A stretch of DNA of 26,344 bases from an uncultured Lachnospiraceae bacterium (GCA_910585555.1 CAJUFU010000029.1:11613-37956), one strand, 5' to 3'; shown: positions 1 through 7,902, counted from the stretch's first letter. Notes: generated from the sequence alone by a model not told the origin. Translations and numbers: made by a program.

Positions 1-563
1 CAGCAAATCAGACCGGATAGGGCGAACAACACCGCAATCACGGAACGCTTTTTGGTGCTGTTCTTTTTCAGGAAAAGATGATGAATATAGTAGGCAGGAC
101 CTCCACGGTAGCCGCCGTAAAGGGGGTCCTTTTCTTTGTAAAGCTGTGCCAGAGTGCCTTCAATGAACGCAGTGGAAGAACCCAGGAGGGCAATGAGCCA
201 CATCCAGAATAAGGCGCCCGCACCGCCTGCGGAGATGGCGGCAACCACACCCACCAGGTTCCCCATTCCCACACGGGTGGCAGTGGATACAATGAGCGCC
301 TGCAGGCCGGAGATGGCATCCTTTTGCGAAACATTTCTCTTTTCCGCGGTAATCTTTAGCATTTCGGGAAACAGCCGCAGGGGCAGGAACTTGGTCCGAA
401 GCGTAAAGTAAATGCCGGAGGGAATTAAGATCAACACAAGCAAAGAGAGCCCCAGAGAGCTTCCGCCGGGCAGGGGTATGGTGATGAAATCTCCCCAGAG
501 TATGTCAAAGAGTACGTAGAAAAGATTTTTCAAATAACTGCCTGTTGTTTCTAAGATTGTCAT
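1..563 (-). CDS. Alanine/glycine:cation symporter (AGCS family), N-terminal part
   Basis: This is the first 187 residues of a sodium-coupled amino-acid symporter of the AGCS (AlsT/DagA) family; the gene runs off the left edge. The reverse strand reads open from the ATG at 563, with an AGGA ribosome binding site about 8 bases upstream. Family signatures are visible: a GMGN motif near residues 99-102, where most relatives have GTGN, then GGAG near 113-116, FWMW at 119-122, and FIEGTLAQLYKEKD in 133-146 followed by a YGGYRGGPAYYI block. Hydrophobic segments lie around residues 36-52, 100-115 and 118-133. Family members import alanine or glycine with Na+ or H+; the substrate here cannot be told. 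The divergent neighbour is the small membrane protein at 701, which has its own promoter. Confidence 0.9.
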   Translation of the reverse strand, partial: MTILETTGSYLKNLFYVLFDILWGDFITIPLPGGSSLGLSLLVLILIPSGIYFTLRTKFLPLRLFPEMLKITAEKRNVSQKDAISGLQALIVSTATRVGMGNLVGVVAAISAGGAGALFWMWLIALLGSSTAFIEGTLAQLYKEKDPLYGGYRGGPAYYIHHLFLKKNSTKKRSVIAVLFALSGLIC

Positions 564-635
564 ATGTAATATCCTCGTTTTGTTGTTGGCTGCATGTCTG
601 TATGAGAATGCAACTGGTTTCAGGGAAAATCGTTT

Positions 636-664
636 TTGACACATAATCCTTTTCAGTATATACT
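636..664 (+). promoter_or_regulatory. Sigma-A promoter of the small membrane protein gene
   Basis: A perfect -35 TTGACA (636-641) is separated by 17 bases from the -10 TATACT (659-664). The transcription start would fall near 671, 30 bases before the ATG at 701. Confidence 0.8.
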
Positions 665-667
665 AAA

Positions 668-682
668 ATACAGTATCTGTAT
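668..682. repeat. Short dyad at the predicted transcription start
   Basis: The inverted repeat ATACAG-tat-CTGTAT lies directly downstream of the -10 box and covers the predicted +1. Its placement fits a repressor operator, but its length (6-bp arms) could also be chance. Confidence 0.35.
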
Positions 683-700
683 AGCGAAAGAAAGAATCAC

Positions 701-1042
701 ATGCAGGAATTCAGGAAGGAAAGAGAGGAGAAGCTTACGAACAAGGTTAACAAAGTTACATTATTATTACGTGTGCTGGTATCCGTGTATGTTCTGTATC
801 TGGCTTATGGATTGATCAAGGACTATGGGACGGCTGAGAATCCAACGCTTTCTCTTGTGGCTATCGTCATTTTTGTGATAGGCGGCGGATTGATTTTGAT
901 CAGTTCCGGTTATAAGCTGGCCAAGGGGGATTATGACGATGGCAGTGGAGAACAAGAGCAGACGTCGGAAGACGAAGAGACGATAAAGGACGGGCAGACA
1001 GCGGATGAGACCAATGTAAAAAAGTCAGAATTGTCAGAATAA
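701..1042 (+). CDS. Small two-helix membrane protein, function unknown
   Basis: A 113-residue protein I do not recognise. It has a charged N-terminus (1-18), two predicted membrane helices (about 19-38 and 50-69) joined by a short loop, and a strongly acidic C-terminal tail (about 78-113, rich in D, E, Q and T). By the positive-inside rule the basic N-terminus is probably cytoplasmic; an even number of helices would then place the acidic tail inside too. The ribosome binding site is weak (GAAAG before the ATG), but the promoter upstream is nearly consensus, which supports a real gene. It ends 160 bp before the mgl-type binding-protein gene, which has its own promoter, so no functional link is implied. 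Confidence 0.75.
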   Translation: MQEFRKEREEKLTNKVNKVTLLLRVLVSVYVLYLAYGLIKDYGTAENPTLSLVAIVIFVIGGGLILISSGYKLAKGDYDDGSGEQEQTSEDEETIKDGQTADETNVKKSELSE

Positions 1043-1096
1043 TCATAATTTTTTTAGAATCTACTTTCAAAAATTTCAAACAAATTAAAAAACTTA

Positions 1097-1125
1097 TTGA
1101 AAATTGTCAGAGAATCCGATATAAT
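1097..1125 (+). promoter_or_regulatory. Sigma-A promoter of the mgl-type operon
   Basis: -35 TTGAAA (1097-1102), 17-base spacer, perfect -10 TATAAT (1120-1125). The expected start is near 1132, giving a leader of about 70 bases to the ATG at 1202. The start lies inside the left arm of the inverted repeat at 1127-1168. Confidence 0.85.
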
Positions 1126-1126
1126 G

Positions 1127-1168
1127 TTTTTTAAGCGGTAATAGTACAAAGTCTTACCGCTTAAAAAA
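1127..1168. repeat. Perfect 15-bp inverted repeat at the mgl transcription start
   Basis: Left arm TTTTTTAAGCGGTAA (1127-1141) and right arm TTACCGCTTAAAAAA (1154-1168) are exact reverse complements with a 12-base spacer. The repeat begins one base after the -10 box. It is not a terminator for this strand because the right arm is followed by A-rich sequence, not a T tract. It could be an operator for an unidentified sugar-responsive repressor or a 5' stem that shields the mRNA. Confidence 0.75.
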
Positions 1169-1201
1169 TGCTCAGAACGAGCAAAATAGGGAGGAAAAAT
1201 A

Positions 1202-2383
1202 ATGAAAAAGAAAATTGCAGTAATGTTGGCTGCTACAATGACAGCAGCCAGTCTGGCAGCTTGTGGCGGTGGTGCAGAAGAAGCACCCGCGGCGGCTACA
1301 CCCGCAACAGAGGAAGCGCCTGCAGCAGAAGAGGCTCCTGCGCAAGAGGAAGCACCTGCGGCAGAAGCAGAGGCAGAAGCACCTGCAGCAGCGGGCGGCA
1401 CCGTATCTGTATTCTATTACACATATGGTGATACTTACATTTCCAGCGTGCGTTCCGCATTAGATTCAGCCTTTGATTCGGCGGGCGTTGCTTATCAGGA
1501 TTACGACAGTAATAACAGCCAGACAACCCAGACAGAGCAGATTGACACAGCCATTGCTCAGGGAACATCTCTTCTGGTAGTAAATCAGGTAGATACAGGT
1601 TCTGATGACACCACCAAGAACATCATTGAGAAGGCTACCACAGCAGGTATTCCGGTTGTATTCTTTAACCGTTCCGTAAGCGAGGAAGTGGTTACTGCTT
1701 ATGACAAGGCTGTATTCGTAGGTACAGACTATGAGATGGCAGGCCATATGCAGGGTGAGCTGGTAGGACAGTATCTGGTTGACAACTTTGATGCAGTTGA
1801 TTTGAACGGTGACGGCGTGATTTCTTACGTTATGTTCAAAGGACAGGAAGGAAATGCAGAAGCTGACGCACGTACACAGTATGGTGTGGAAGATGCCAAT
1901 AAGGTTCTTGCAGATGCAGGAAAAGAAGCACTTTCTTTCTACGACAGCAACAACAGCAACAAATACCTTGTAGACCAGGGCGGTGCATGGTCCGCAGCAG
2001 CAGCGACAGATTATCTTCAGACGGCTTTATCTCAGTACAGCGAAGCGAACAACAACATGATTGAGCTTGTTATCGCGAACAATGATGAGATGGCAATCGG
2101 TGCTATCACAGCATTGCAGAACGCAGGTTACAACAAAGAAGATGGCAGTGCTACCGTTATCCCGGTATTCGGCGTAGATGCTACGGATGCAGCAAAAGAT
2201 GCTATCAACAAAGGAACTATGATTGGTACAATCAAACAGGATGCTGAAGGTATGGCTAATACCATCGCTCAGATTTCTCAGAACTTTATGAGTGGCGCAG
2301 ATAAGTTCGCAGAAGTTGACAGTGCAAACCTTGTGGGAACATGGCGTGTAAATATTCCTTACGCAACATACACAGGTGAATAA
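1202..2383 (+). CDS. mglB: Galactose/glucose-binding lipoprotein (MglB-like)
   Basis: Substrate-binding lipoprotein of a CUT2 sugar importer, 393 residues, with a GGAGG ribosome binding site at 1190-1195. A signal peptide ends in the lipobox LAAC (Cys21), followed by an Ala/Glu/Pro-rich tether (24-63). The mature part aligns well by eye to E. coli MglB: VVFFN (152-156), YDK followed by VGTD (167-175), a DLNGDGVIS calcium-type loop (200-208), VIANNDEMAIGA (290-301) and IPVFGVDA (320-327). Likely sugar contacts retained are Asp77, Asn128, Arg224, Trp263, Asn293 and Asp326. Where E. coli has His152, Asp154 and Asn256, this protein appears to have Asn218, Glu220 and Gln346, so the exact sugar is uncertain. 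The ATPase and permease genes follow, after an intergenic hairpin. Anchored on the outer face of the membrane. Confidence 0.92.
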   Translation: MKKKIAVMLAATMTAASLAACGGGAEEAPAAATPATEEAPAAEEAPAQEEAPAAEAEAEAPAAAGGTVSVFYYTYGDTYISSVRSALDSAFDSAGVAYQDYDSNNSQTTQTEQIDTAIAQGTSLLVVNQVDTGSDDTTKNIIEKATTAGIPVVFFNRSVSEEVVTAYDKAVFVGTDYEMAGHMQGELVGQYLVDNFDAVDLNGDGVISYVMFKGQEGNAEADARTQYGVEDANKVLADAGKEALSFYDSNNSNKYLVDQGGAWSAAAATDYLQTALSQYSEANNNMIELVIANNDEMAIGAITALQNAGYNKEDGSATVIPVFGVDATDAAKDAINKGTMIGTIKQDAEGMANTIAQISQNFMSGADKFAEVDSANLVGTWRVNIPYATYTGE

Positions 2384-2444
2384 GGGATAGAATCTTTTAA
2401 AAGTCAAAAATTTTTAGGATGTATGTAGTGTATGTATCCAGTGA

Positions 2445-2472
2445 AAAAGAGTCCGGCTTGCCGGACTCTTTT
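2445..2472 (+). terminator. Strong hairpin between mglB and mglA (attenuator)
   Basis: A 13-bp perfect stem (2445-2457 with 2460-2472; core GAGTCCGGC/GCCGGACTC) ends in a TTTT run. It sits 62 bases after the binding-protein stop and about 24 bases before the ATPase ribosome binding site. No separate promoter is obvious for the ATPase, so it likely acts as a partial terminator or 3' stabiliser that keeps binding-protein mRNA in excess. Confidence 0.8.
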
Positions 2473-2510
2473 ATCACATAAAAGCAACTATAAAATGGGG
2501 GTGAGATGAT

Positions 2511-4037
2511 TTGGAGAAACAGATAACGTCGTCTGATAGCAAAAACGTGCTCCTGAAGATGGAAGGTATTTGTAAAGACTTTCCAGGTGTAAAAGCGCTT
2601 GATAATGTATCCCTGACTGTAAGAGCCGGGACAGTTCACGCTCTGATGGGAGAAAACGGAGCTGGTAAATCAACGCTGATGAAATGTTTGTTTGGGGTAT
2701 ACAACAAGGACAGCGGACACATTTATCTGGAAGGTAAGGAGATTAACTTCAAGACGTCCAAAGAAGCTTTGGAAAACGGTGTTGCCATGGTGCATCAGGA
2801 ACTGAATCAGGCACTGAAACGTAACGTGATGGACAATATGTGGCTGGGGCGTTTTCCGAAGATTTCCAAGTGGTGTCCTTTAACCAGTGAGAAGAAAATG
2901 TATGATGCCACGAAGGAAGTGTTTGAAGAACTGGAAGTTCATGTAGATCCTAAGATGGTCATGAGCAAAATGCCTGTATCGCAGCGTCAGATGGTGGAGA
3001 TCGCCAAGGCAGTATCTTTTCATTCTAAAGTAATTGTATTCGATGAGCCTACATCTTCTTTGACAGAGGAAGAAGTGGAACATTTGTTCCGGATTATTAA
3101 TATGCTTCGAGATCGTGGGTGCGGTATCATTTATATTTCACATAAAATGGAAGAGATTCTACGGATATCTGATGATGTGACGATTATGAGAGATGGTCAA
3201 TGGGTAGCGACCCGCCCGGCAAAGGAACTGACCATGAATGAGATTATTCGTCTGATGGTGGGACGTGAATTGACAAATCGTTATCCTGAGAAGGACAATA
3301 AGGCTGGGGAGACTATTTTGCAGGTGAAAAACCTAACCGCACAGTACTCTCAGTTAAAAAATGTTTCTTTTGAGGCGAAAGCGGGAGAAGTACTTGGTGT
3401 GGCAGGACTTGACGGTTCCGGACGGACGGAACTTTTGGAAAATATCTTTGGAATTGCGACCCGTAAAGAAGGGGAAATCTATCTGCATGGCAAGCAGGTA
3501 ATGAATCGTAATGCAAGGGAGTCACTGGCCAATAAGTTTGCCATGCTCACGGAGGAACGTCGTGCCACAGGTATTTTTGGAATCCTGGATATTCAGGCAA
3601 ATACAACAATATCCAGTCTGCCCAAATATAAGAAGGGTATGCTGCTTAATGATAAGCTGTTAAGTGAGTCAACGGAGTGGGGCATCAAAGCCATGAGGAC
3701 AAAGACGCCCAGCCAGAAGACGCAGATTCGGTCATTATCTGGTGGTAACCAGCAGAAGGTTATTCTGGCAAGATGGCTGCTCACGGAGCCAGAAGTACTG
3801 CTTTTGGATGAGCCTACAAGAGGAATCGATGTGGGCGCCAAGTATGAAATCTATCAATTGATTCTGGACTTGGCTAAACAGGGAAAGACTGTTATTATGG
3901 TCTCTTCGGAGATGCCGGAACTGTTAGGTGTTTGTGATCGTATTCTGGTAATGTCCGGTGGACGTTTGTCAGGAGAAGTCAGCACCAAAGAGACGTCACA
4001 GGAAGAAATTATGACACTGGCTGCGAAATACGCGTAA
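2511..4037 (+). CDS. mglA: Galactose/methyl-galactoside importer, duplicated ATPase (MglA-like)
   Basis: 508-residue ATPase with two fused ABC domains, the usual form in CUT2 importers (RbsA/MglA). It powers uptake through the permease encoded next. The start is TTG at 2511, preceded by GGGGGTGAG (2497-2505); the ATG at 2506 is out of frame. Domain 1 has Walker A GENGAGKS (47-54), Walker B VIVFDEPTSS (174-183) and a degenerate signature (MPVSQRQM, 154-161). Domain 2 has a degenerate Walker A GLDGSGRT (299-306), an intact signature LSGGNQQK (409-416) and Walker B LLLDEPTRGID (430-440). Thus, as typical for the family, the Walker A and signature motifs are each canonical in only one half. Spacing to the permease gene is 14 bp, so the two are co-translated. 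Confidence 0.93.
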   Translation: MEKQITSSDSKNVLLKMEGICKDFPGVKALDNVSLTVRAGTVHALMGENGAGKSTLMKCLFGVYNKDSGHIYLEGKEINFKTSKEALENGVAMVHQELNQALKRNVMDNMWLGRFPKISKWCPLTSEKKMYDATKEVFEELEVHVDPKMVMSKMPVSQRQMVEIAKAVSFHSKVIVFDEPTSSLTEEEVEHLFRIINMLRDRGCGIIYISHKMEEILRISDDVTIMRDGQWVATRPAKELTMNEIIRLMVGRELTNRYPEKDNKAGETILQVKNLTAQYSQLKNVSFEAKAGEVLGVAGLDGSGRTELLENIFGIATRKEGEIYLHGKQVMNRNARESLANKFAMLTEERRATGIFGILDIQANTTISSLPKYKKGMLLNDKLLSESTEWGIKAMRTKTPSQKTQIRSLSGGNQQKVILARWLLTEPEVLLLDEPTRGIDVGAKYEIYQLILDLAKQGKTVIMVSSEMPELLGVCDRILVMSGGRLSGEVSTKETSQEEIMTLAAKYA

Positions 4038-4051
4038 GGAGGGAAGAGAGA

Positions 4052-5125
4052 GTGGCTGAGAATAAATTTAAAGCAAAAGAACAGGCTTTCAAGGAGCTTT
4101 CTTCGAAAGACAAAACAAAAAAGATCATTGATCTACTGTTGAATAATGCGATGTATATCATCATTGTATTGGCGGTTATTTACATATCTATCAAAGTACC
4201 TGCGTTTATTAAGCTTCCTTCTATCGTGAATGTTATTTCGCTGACGGCGGCAAAGCTGCCGATAGCGCTAGGAATAGGCGGCTGTATTGTGCTTACGGGT
4301 ACAGATATTTCAGCAGGGCGTGTAGTAGGTTTGACGGCATGTATTTCCGCTTCTTTGCTGACGACGACCTTTAAGGTGTTCCCAAGTATGACCAGTGCAC
4401 CTCCGATCATTGTGGTACTGCTTCTGGTTGTTGTTGTGGGCGGCCTTGTGGGATTGGTAAATGGTTTCAGCGTGGCGAAGTTTAAACTGCATCCTTTTAT
4501 CGTAACCTTATCCACACAGCTGATCGTCTATGGTATCATACTGATGTATTTGATGAATGGAACCAACAATGGACAGACATTGAGTGGTCTGACGGAAGGG
4601 TATCGTTCTTTGATTACGGGTACACTGTTCAGTATTCCTACTGCGACTGGCAGTGTGGCAGTGCCGAAGTACGTTCTCTACAGTATTATTTTGGTCATTC
4701 TTATGTGGGTGATTTGGAATAAGACGACCTTTGGAAAGAATATGTTCGCGGTTGGCTCCAATGAGGAAGCGGCAAATGTATCGGGTGTCAATGTATCTAA
4801 AACCATCATGATGGTTTTCGTTCTGGCAGGTATGATGTATGCAATCACAGGTTTTCTGGATGGCGCACGTATTGCTTCTGCGAATGCAAACACCGGATTA
4901 AACTATGAGTGTGACGCGATTGCGGCCTGTGTTATTGGCGGTGTATCTTTCGTAGGTGGTATTGGTAGAATCAGCGGTATTGTGGTTGGCGTTTTGTTAC
5001 TGCAGATTATTTTTGCAGGACTGAATTTCTTAGCGGTTGACGCCAACATGCTGTACATCATCAAAGGTTTAATCATTTTGATTGCCTGCGCGATTGATAT
5101 GCGTAAATATTTGGTGAAGAAATAA
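4052..5125 (+). CDS. mglC: Galactose/methyl-galactoside importer permease (MglC-like)
   Basis: 357-residue membrane permease of the RbsC/MglC (BPD_transp_2) family. The GTG start at 4052 follows a strong AAGGAGGG (4036-4043). A hydrophilic stretch of about 30 residues precedes the first membrane helix; around nine to ten hydrophobic segments follow. Family motifs include LTGTDISAGRVVGL near residues 77-90, the KFKLHPFIVTLSTQ segment and, near the C-terminus, the CDAIAACVIGGVSFVGGIG block typical of these permeases. It forms the transmembrane dimer that works with the double ATPase and binding lipoprotein encoded upstream. A hairpin follows at 5179-5201. Confidence 0.93.
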   Translation: MAENKFKAKEQAFKELSSKDKTKKIIDLLLNNAMYIIIVLAVIYISIKVPAFIKLPSIVNVISLTAAKLPIALGIGGCIVLTGTDISAGRVVGLTACISASLLTTTFKVFPSMTSAPPIIVVLLLVVVVGGLVGLVNGFSVAKFKLHPFIVTLSTQLIVYGIILMYLMNGTNNGQTLSGLTEGYRSLITGTLFSIPTATGSVAVPKYVLYSIILVILMWVIWNKTTFGKNMFAVGSNEEAANVSGVNVSKTIMMVFVLAGMMYAITGFLDGARIASANANTGLNYECDAIAACVIGGVSFVGGIGRISGIVVGVLLLQIIFAGLNFLAVDANMLYIIKGLIILIACAIDMRKYLVKK

Positions 5126-5178
5126 TGAGAAAGAGGCTTTCACAATGCAGCCTTACTTGTGAGACGCTACTATTTTAG

Positions 5179-5201
5179 GGGAGATAAATAGCTTATCTCC
5201 C
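5179..5201 (+). terminator. Hairpin after the mgl permease gene
   Basis: A 9-bp perfect stem, GGGAGATAA (5179-5187) with TTATCTCCC (5193-5201), 5-base loop, followed by TTATTA. The T tract is interrupted, so termination may be partial and some transcripts may continue into the gene at 5290. Confidence 0.6.
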
Positions 5202-5289
5202 TTATTACATTCTTGAGAATGGCTCTGGTTATATGAAAGGCCGAAAGTGGGTTCCTTTGCAACCGGAGAAGGGATGAGAGAGGTTAAGG

Positions 5290-5658
5290 ATGGACGATTT
5301 AAATCAGGAAATAAAACAGCAGACACCACCGTTGAGAGGGCTTTACAGCAAAGTGAATATTTCAGTCAAGACATTGAATATTATCATTGTTGTGCTGGTT
5401 GGCTTGTTGATTGTATGTATGGCCGTTGGGATATCAAAGGGGGGATTTCGTGTCACCTTCGATGCCCAGGGTGGGACGACGGTGGAAATGCAAAAGAGGA
5501 TGTACGGTGAACTTATAGAGGCACCGGAGCCGCCTACAAGGGAAGGCTTTGTCTTTGATGGTTGGTATTTAGATCCGGGAGCCGCCATACCATGGGATTT
5601 AGAAGAAGATACGGTGACGGAATCGATTACATTGTATGCCGGATGGAAGGAAAAGTAA
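5290..5658 (+). CDS. Membrane-anchored protein with one InlB/Flg_new repeat
   Basis: A 122-residue protein with a hydrophilic N-terminus (1-28), one membrane helix (about 29-47) and an exported C-terminal part matching a single Listeria-Bacteroides (InlB B-repeat, Flg_new) unit at about 52-119. Visible hallmarks are VTFDAQGG (55-62), the EGFVFDGWYLDPG stretch (85-97) and the closing ITLYAGW (113-119). The ribosome binding site GAGAGAGG (5276-5283) supports the ATG at 5290. These beta-grasp repeats normally occur in tandem on large cell-surface adhesins; a lone copy on a short membrane stalk is less usual. It follows the mgl genes by 164 bp with a hairpin between, so co-expression is possible but unproven. 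Function unknown. Confidence 0.75.
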   Translation: MDDLNQEIKQQTPPLRGLYSKVNISVKTLNIIIVVLVGLLIVCMAVGISKGGFRVTFDAQGGTTVEMQKRMYGELIEAPEPPTREGFVFDGWYLDPGAAIPWDLEEDTVTESITLYAGWKEK

Positions 5659-5659
5659 T

Positions 5660-6544
5660 TTAAAGCCTTTGCTTTCTGTATTCATTAGGACTGATCTGGT
5701 AGCGTTCTTTAAATTTGCGGCAAAAATAACCGGCACTGGTGAAACCTGTTTCTATGGCAATGATGGAGACAGGTTTTGTTGTCGTATAAAGAAGTTCGGC
5801 AGCCTGCATCAGACGGTATTGTATCAGGTAGGATACGGGCGCAATCTGGATGCCGGACTGGAAAATCTGCAAGGCACTGCTTTTGCTGATGGAAGCTGCT
5901 GCGGCAATTTCTTCTAAAGTCACTTCTTCCTGATAGTGGTCATGGATATACTGCATCATAATCTGCAGCCTGGCCTGCCCTGTATTGAGGCGGTGGGGAG
6001 CGGATGTCTTGGCGGAGAAATCCAGATGCGCATATAAAATTTCCCATAACTGCAAAAGGAGGTGTAAGGTTTTAAGCTCTTTTTTTTCGAAAGCTTCCTG
6101 CAGCGTGTATATTTCCTGCAGAATGGACAGAATCTGGTTCTGCCATGGAATGTGCGGGTCAAAGATTTGGTAGGCTGGAGCCGTATGGATGACCGGCTGG
6201 ATATATTTTTCGTAGATCAGACTTTCTTTGGAGGACAAAAGAAGCGGAGAAAAAACAATGTTAGGAACCAGTGTGTTAGCCTTGGCCTCAAAGCGGTGCA
6301 GGACACCACTGTTGATAAACATGCCATACCCTTCAGGCAGTTCGATCTGCGCTGTCCCCACAAGGCACAATTGACAACCCTTTGCCATGGTTAGAAATTC
6401 CAGCTCGTGATGCCAGTGCCAGTCAATGCAATGAAAGTCTGCCTCCCAAATATCCTCGAGATAATAGGCCAGGGGAAAACTGTTGCTGCCATGTTTTGTG
6501 GTTTCTCTGAGTGTGTCATCGGTTGCGAGGGTACAGGGTTTCAT
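5660..6544 (-). CDS. AraC-family transcriptional regulator with cupin sensor domain
   Basis: Carbohydrate-type regulator of 294 residues. The N-terminal half carries a cupin-like ligand domain with the HWHHELE motif (about residues 44-50). The last 99 residues form the AraC double helix-turn-helix, with the first unit at LEEIAAAASISKSSALQIF and the family signature IIAIETGFTSAGYFCRKFKE near the end. An ATG at 6553 is in frame, but the AAAGG ribosome binding site abuts it; the second ATG at 6544 has proper 9-base spacing and is chosen. It is divergent from the MFS gene and is its most likely activator, responding to the transported compound. It converges with the gene at 5290, the two stop codons being one base apart. 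Confidence 0.9.
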   Translation of the reverse strand: MKPCTLATDDTLRETTKHGSNSFPLAYYLEDIWEADFHCIDWHWHHELEFLTMAKGCQLCLVGTAQIELPEGYGMFINSGVLHRFEAKANTLVPNIVFSPLLLSSKESLIYEKYIQPVIHTAPAYQIFDPHIPWQNQILSILQEIYTLQEAFEKKELKTLHLLLQLWEILYAHLDFSAKTSAPHRLNTGQARLQIMMQYIHDHYQEEVTLEEIAAAASISKSSALQIFQSGIQIAPVSYLIQYRLMQAAELLYTTTKPVSIIAIETGFTSAGYFCRKFKERYQISPNEYRKQRL

Positions 6545-6578
6545 GCAAATCATCCTTTACGAGTTTATTGTTTGTGAT

Positions 6579-6608
6579 ATTGTACCATAATTATATGAAT
6601 ATATGCAA
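6579..6608 (-). promoter_or_regulatory. Candidate promoter of the AraC-type gene
   Basis: On the minus strand, -35 TTGCAT (6608-6603), 18-base spacer, -10 TACAAT (6584-6579). Its -35 region touches that expected for the divergent MFS promoter, so binding of polymerase or activator at one would affect the other. Confidence 0.5.
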
Positions 6609-6630
6609 TGATTTTCAATGGGGAATGAGA

Positions 6631-6636
6631 TATAAT
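6631..6636 (+). promoter_or_regulatory. -10 box of the MFS transporter promoter, without a good -35
   Basis: A perfect TATAAT lies 50 bases upstream of the ATG at 6687. The position 17 bases further up (6608-6613) reads ATGATT, a poor -35. A strong -10 with a weak -35 is what is expected of an activator-dependent promoter, in keeping with the divergent AraC-type gene. Confidence 0.5.
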
Positions 6637-6686
6637 CCAATGGTATGTATGAGAAAGCCGGGTGGCGGTTTGAGGAGGAAATGAAA

Positions 6687-7880
6687 ATGAAGAACCAATA
6701 CAGAAGAACCATTATGGCCTGCTTTGTGGGATATATCGTACAGGCTGTTGTGAACAATTTTGTACCACTGTTGTTTTTAACATTTCAGAGAACATATGAT
6801 ATTCCCCTTTCGCAGATAACGATGCTGGTGACTTTCAACTTTGGCATACAGCTTTTGGTGGATTTGCTGTCGGTAGGGTTTGTGGATAAGATAGGTTATC
6901 GTGCCTCCATGGTTATTGCGCTCATCCTATCGGCGGCCGGTTTGATACTTCTGACAATCCTGCCGGAAGCCTTGTCCTCTCCCTTTTTGGGAATCCTGAT
7001 TGCAGTGATGATATATGCCATTGGCGGCGGGCTTTTGGAAGTACTGGTCAGTCCGGTGGTGGAGGCTTGTCCGTCAGATAATAAGGAGAAGGCGATGAGT
7101 ATGCTGCACTCCTTTTACTGTTGGGGACATGTGGGAGTGGTGTTATTGTCTACTCTGTTTTTCAGTATATTTGGCATTGATAACTGGAAGGCGCTGGCGG
7201 CTGTGTGGTCCCTCATTCCGCTCTATAATGCCTTTGTGTTTGTGAAAGTTCCCATGGCGGAATTGATGGAAGAGGGAGAGGAAGGACTGCGGATAAGAGA
7301 TCTGTTTGGCTTAAAGATTTTCTGGGTGCTTTTGATCATGATGATTTGTGCCGGTGCAAGTGAGCAGGCGGTGAGCCAATGGGCATCCACCTTTGCAGAA
7401 AAAGGACTGGGCATTTCCAAAACAGCAGGCGACCTGGCGGGTCCCATGGCTTTTGCCATTCTGATGGGAACATCCAGAGCTTTTTATGGAAAATACGGCG
7501 ACCGCATTCAATTGGATAAGTTTATGATTTACAGCAGTTGTCTGTGTATTTTATCTTATCTGGGAATTGCCCTGCTTCCGATTCCCCAGCTGAGTCTGGC
7601 GGCCTGTGCGATCTGCGGTCTTTCCGTGGGTATTATGTGGCCTGGGTCTTTTAGTAAGGCGGCGGCAGCCCTGCCAAAGGGCGGGACGGCTATGTTTGCG
7701 CTGTTAGCTCTGGGCGGCGACGTGGGGTGTTCCGGCGGTCCTACGGTGGTCGGCATGGTATCCAGTTTGTATGAGGACAATCTGAAAATGGGAATTCTGG
7801 CGGGAATTGTGTTCCCGGTGCTTTTGTTAGCGGGTATTATCTTATGTAGAAAACTAGGAAGCAGTAGTGTAAGACAATAA
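6687..7880 (+). CDS. MFS transporter (sugar/fucose-permease-like)
   Basis: A 397-residue major facilitator with about twelve hydrophobic segments. The MFS loop 2-3 region is visible as the DLLSVGFVDKIGYR stretch. Upstream in-frame ATGs exist at 6645 and 6681, but GAGGAGG (6672-6678) is correctly spaced only for the ATG at 6687, and 6645 lies too close to the predicted -10 box to be a start. It resembles the FucP/sugar-efflux group of MFS proteins, with the acidic cytoplasmic loop (MEEGEEG) between the two halves; the substrate is not determinable by reading. Divergent from an AraC-type regulator and followed after 22 bp by the DUF1349 gene, so the three form a likely carbohydrate uptake module. 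Confidence 0.85.
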   Translation: MKNQYRRTIMACFVGYIVQAVVNNFVPLLFLTFQRTYDIPLSQITMLVTFNFGIQLLVDLLSVGFVDKIGYRASMVIALILSAAGLILLTILPEALSSPFLGILIAVMIYAIGGGLLEVLVSPVVEACPSDNKEKAMSMLHSFYCWGHVGVVLLSTLFFSIFGIDNWKALAAVWSLIPLYNAFVFVKVPMAELMEEGEEGLRIRDLFGLKIFWVLLIMMICAGASEQAVSQWASTFAEKGLGISKTAGDLAGPMAFAILMGTSRAFYGKYGDRIQLDKFMIYSSCLCILSYLGIALLPIPQLSLAACAICGLSVGIMWPGSFSKAAAALPKGGTAMFALLALGGDVGCSGGPTVVGMVSSLYEDNLKMGILAGIVFPVLLLAGIILCRKLGSSSVRQ

Positions 7881-7902
7881 AAGAAGAAAGGAAGACAAAG
7901 AG

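Noticed and set aside
1054..1401. Antisense open frame rich in Ala and Ser over the start of the mglB-like gene
   Set aside because: It is the complement of the repetitive Ala/Glu/Pro linker codons; it has no ribosome binding site, and the sense gene is certain.
5247..5510. Alternative frame of 87 codons overlapping the InlB-repeat gene
   Set aside because: The InlB-type repeat is in the other frame, and this one has no recognisable features.
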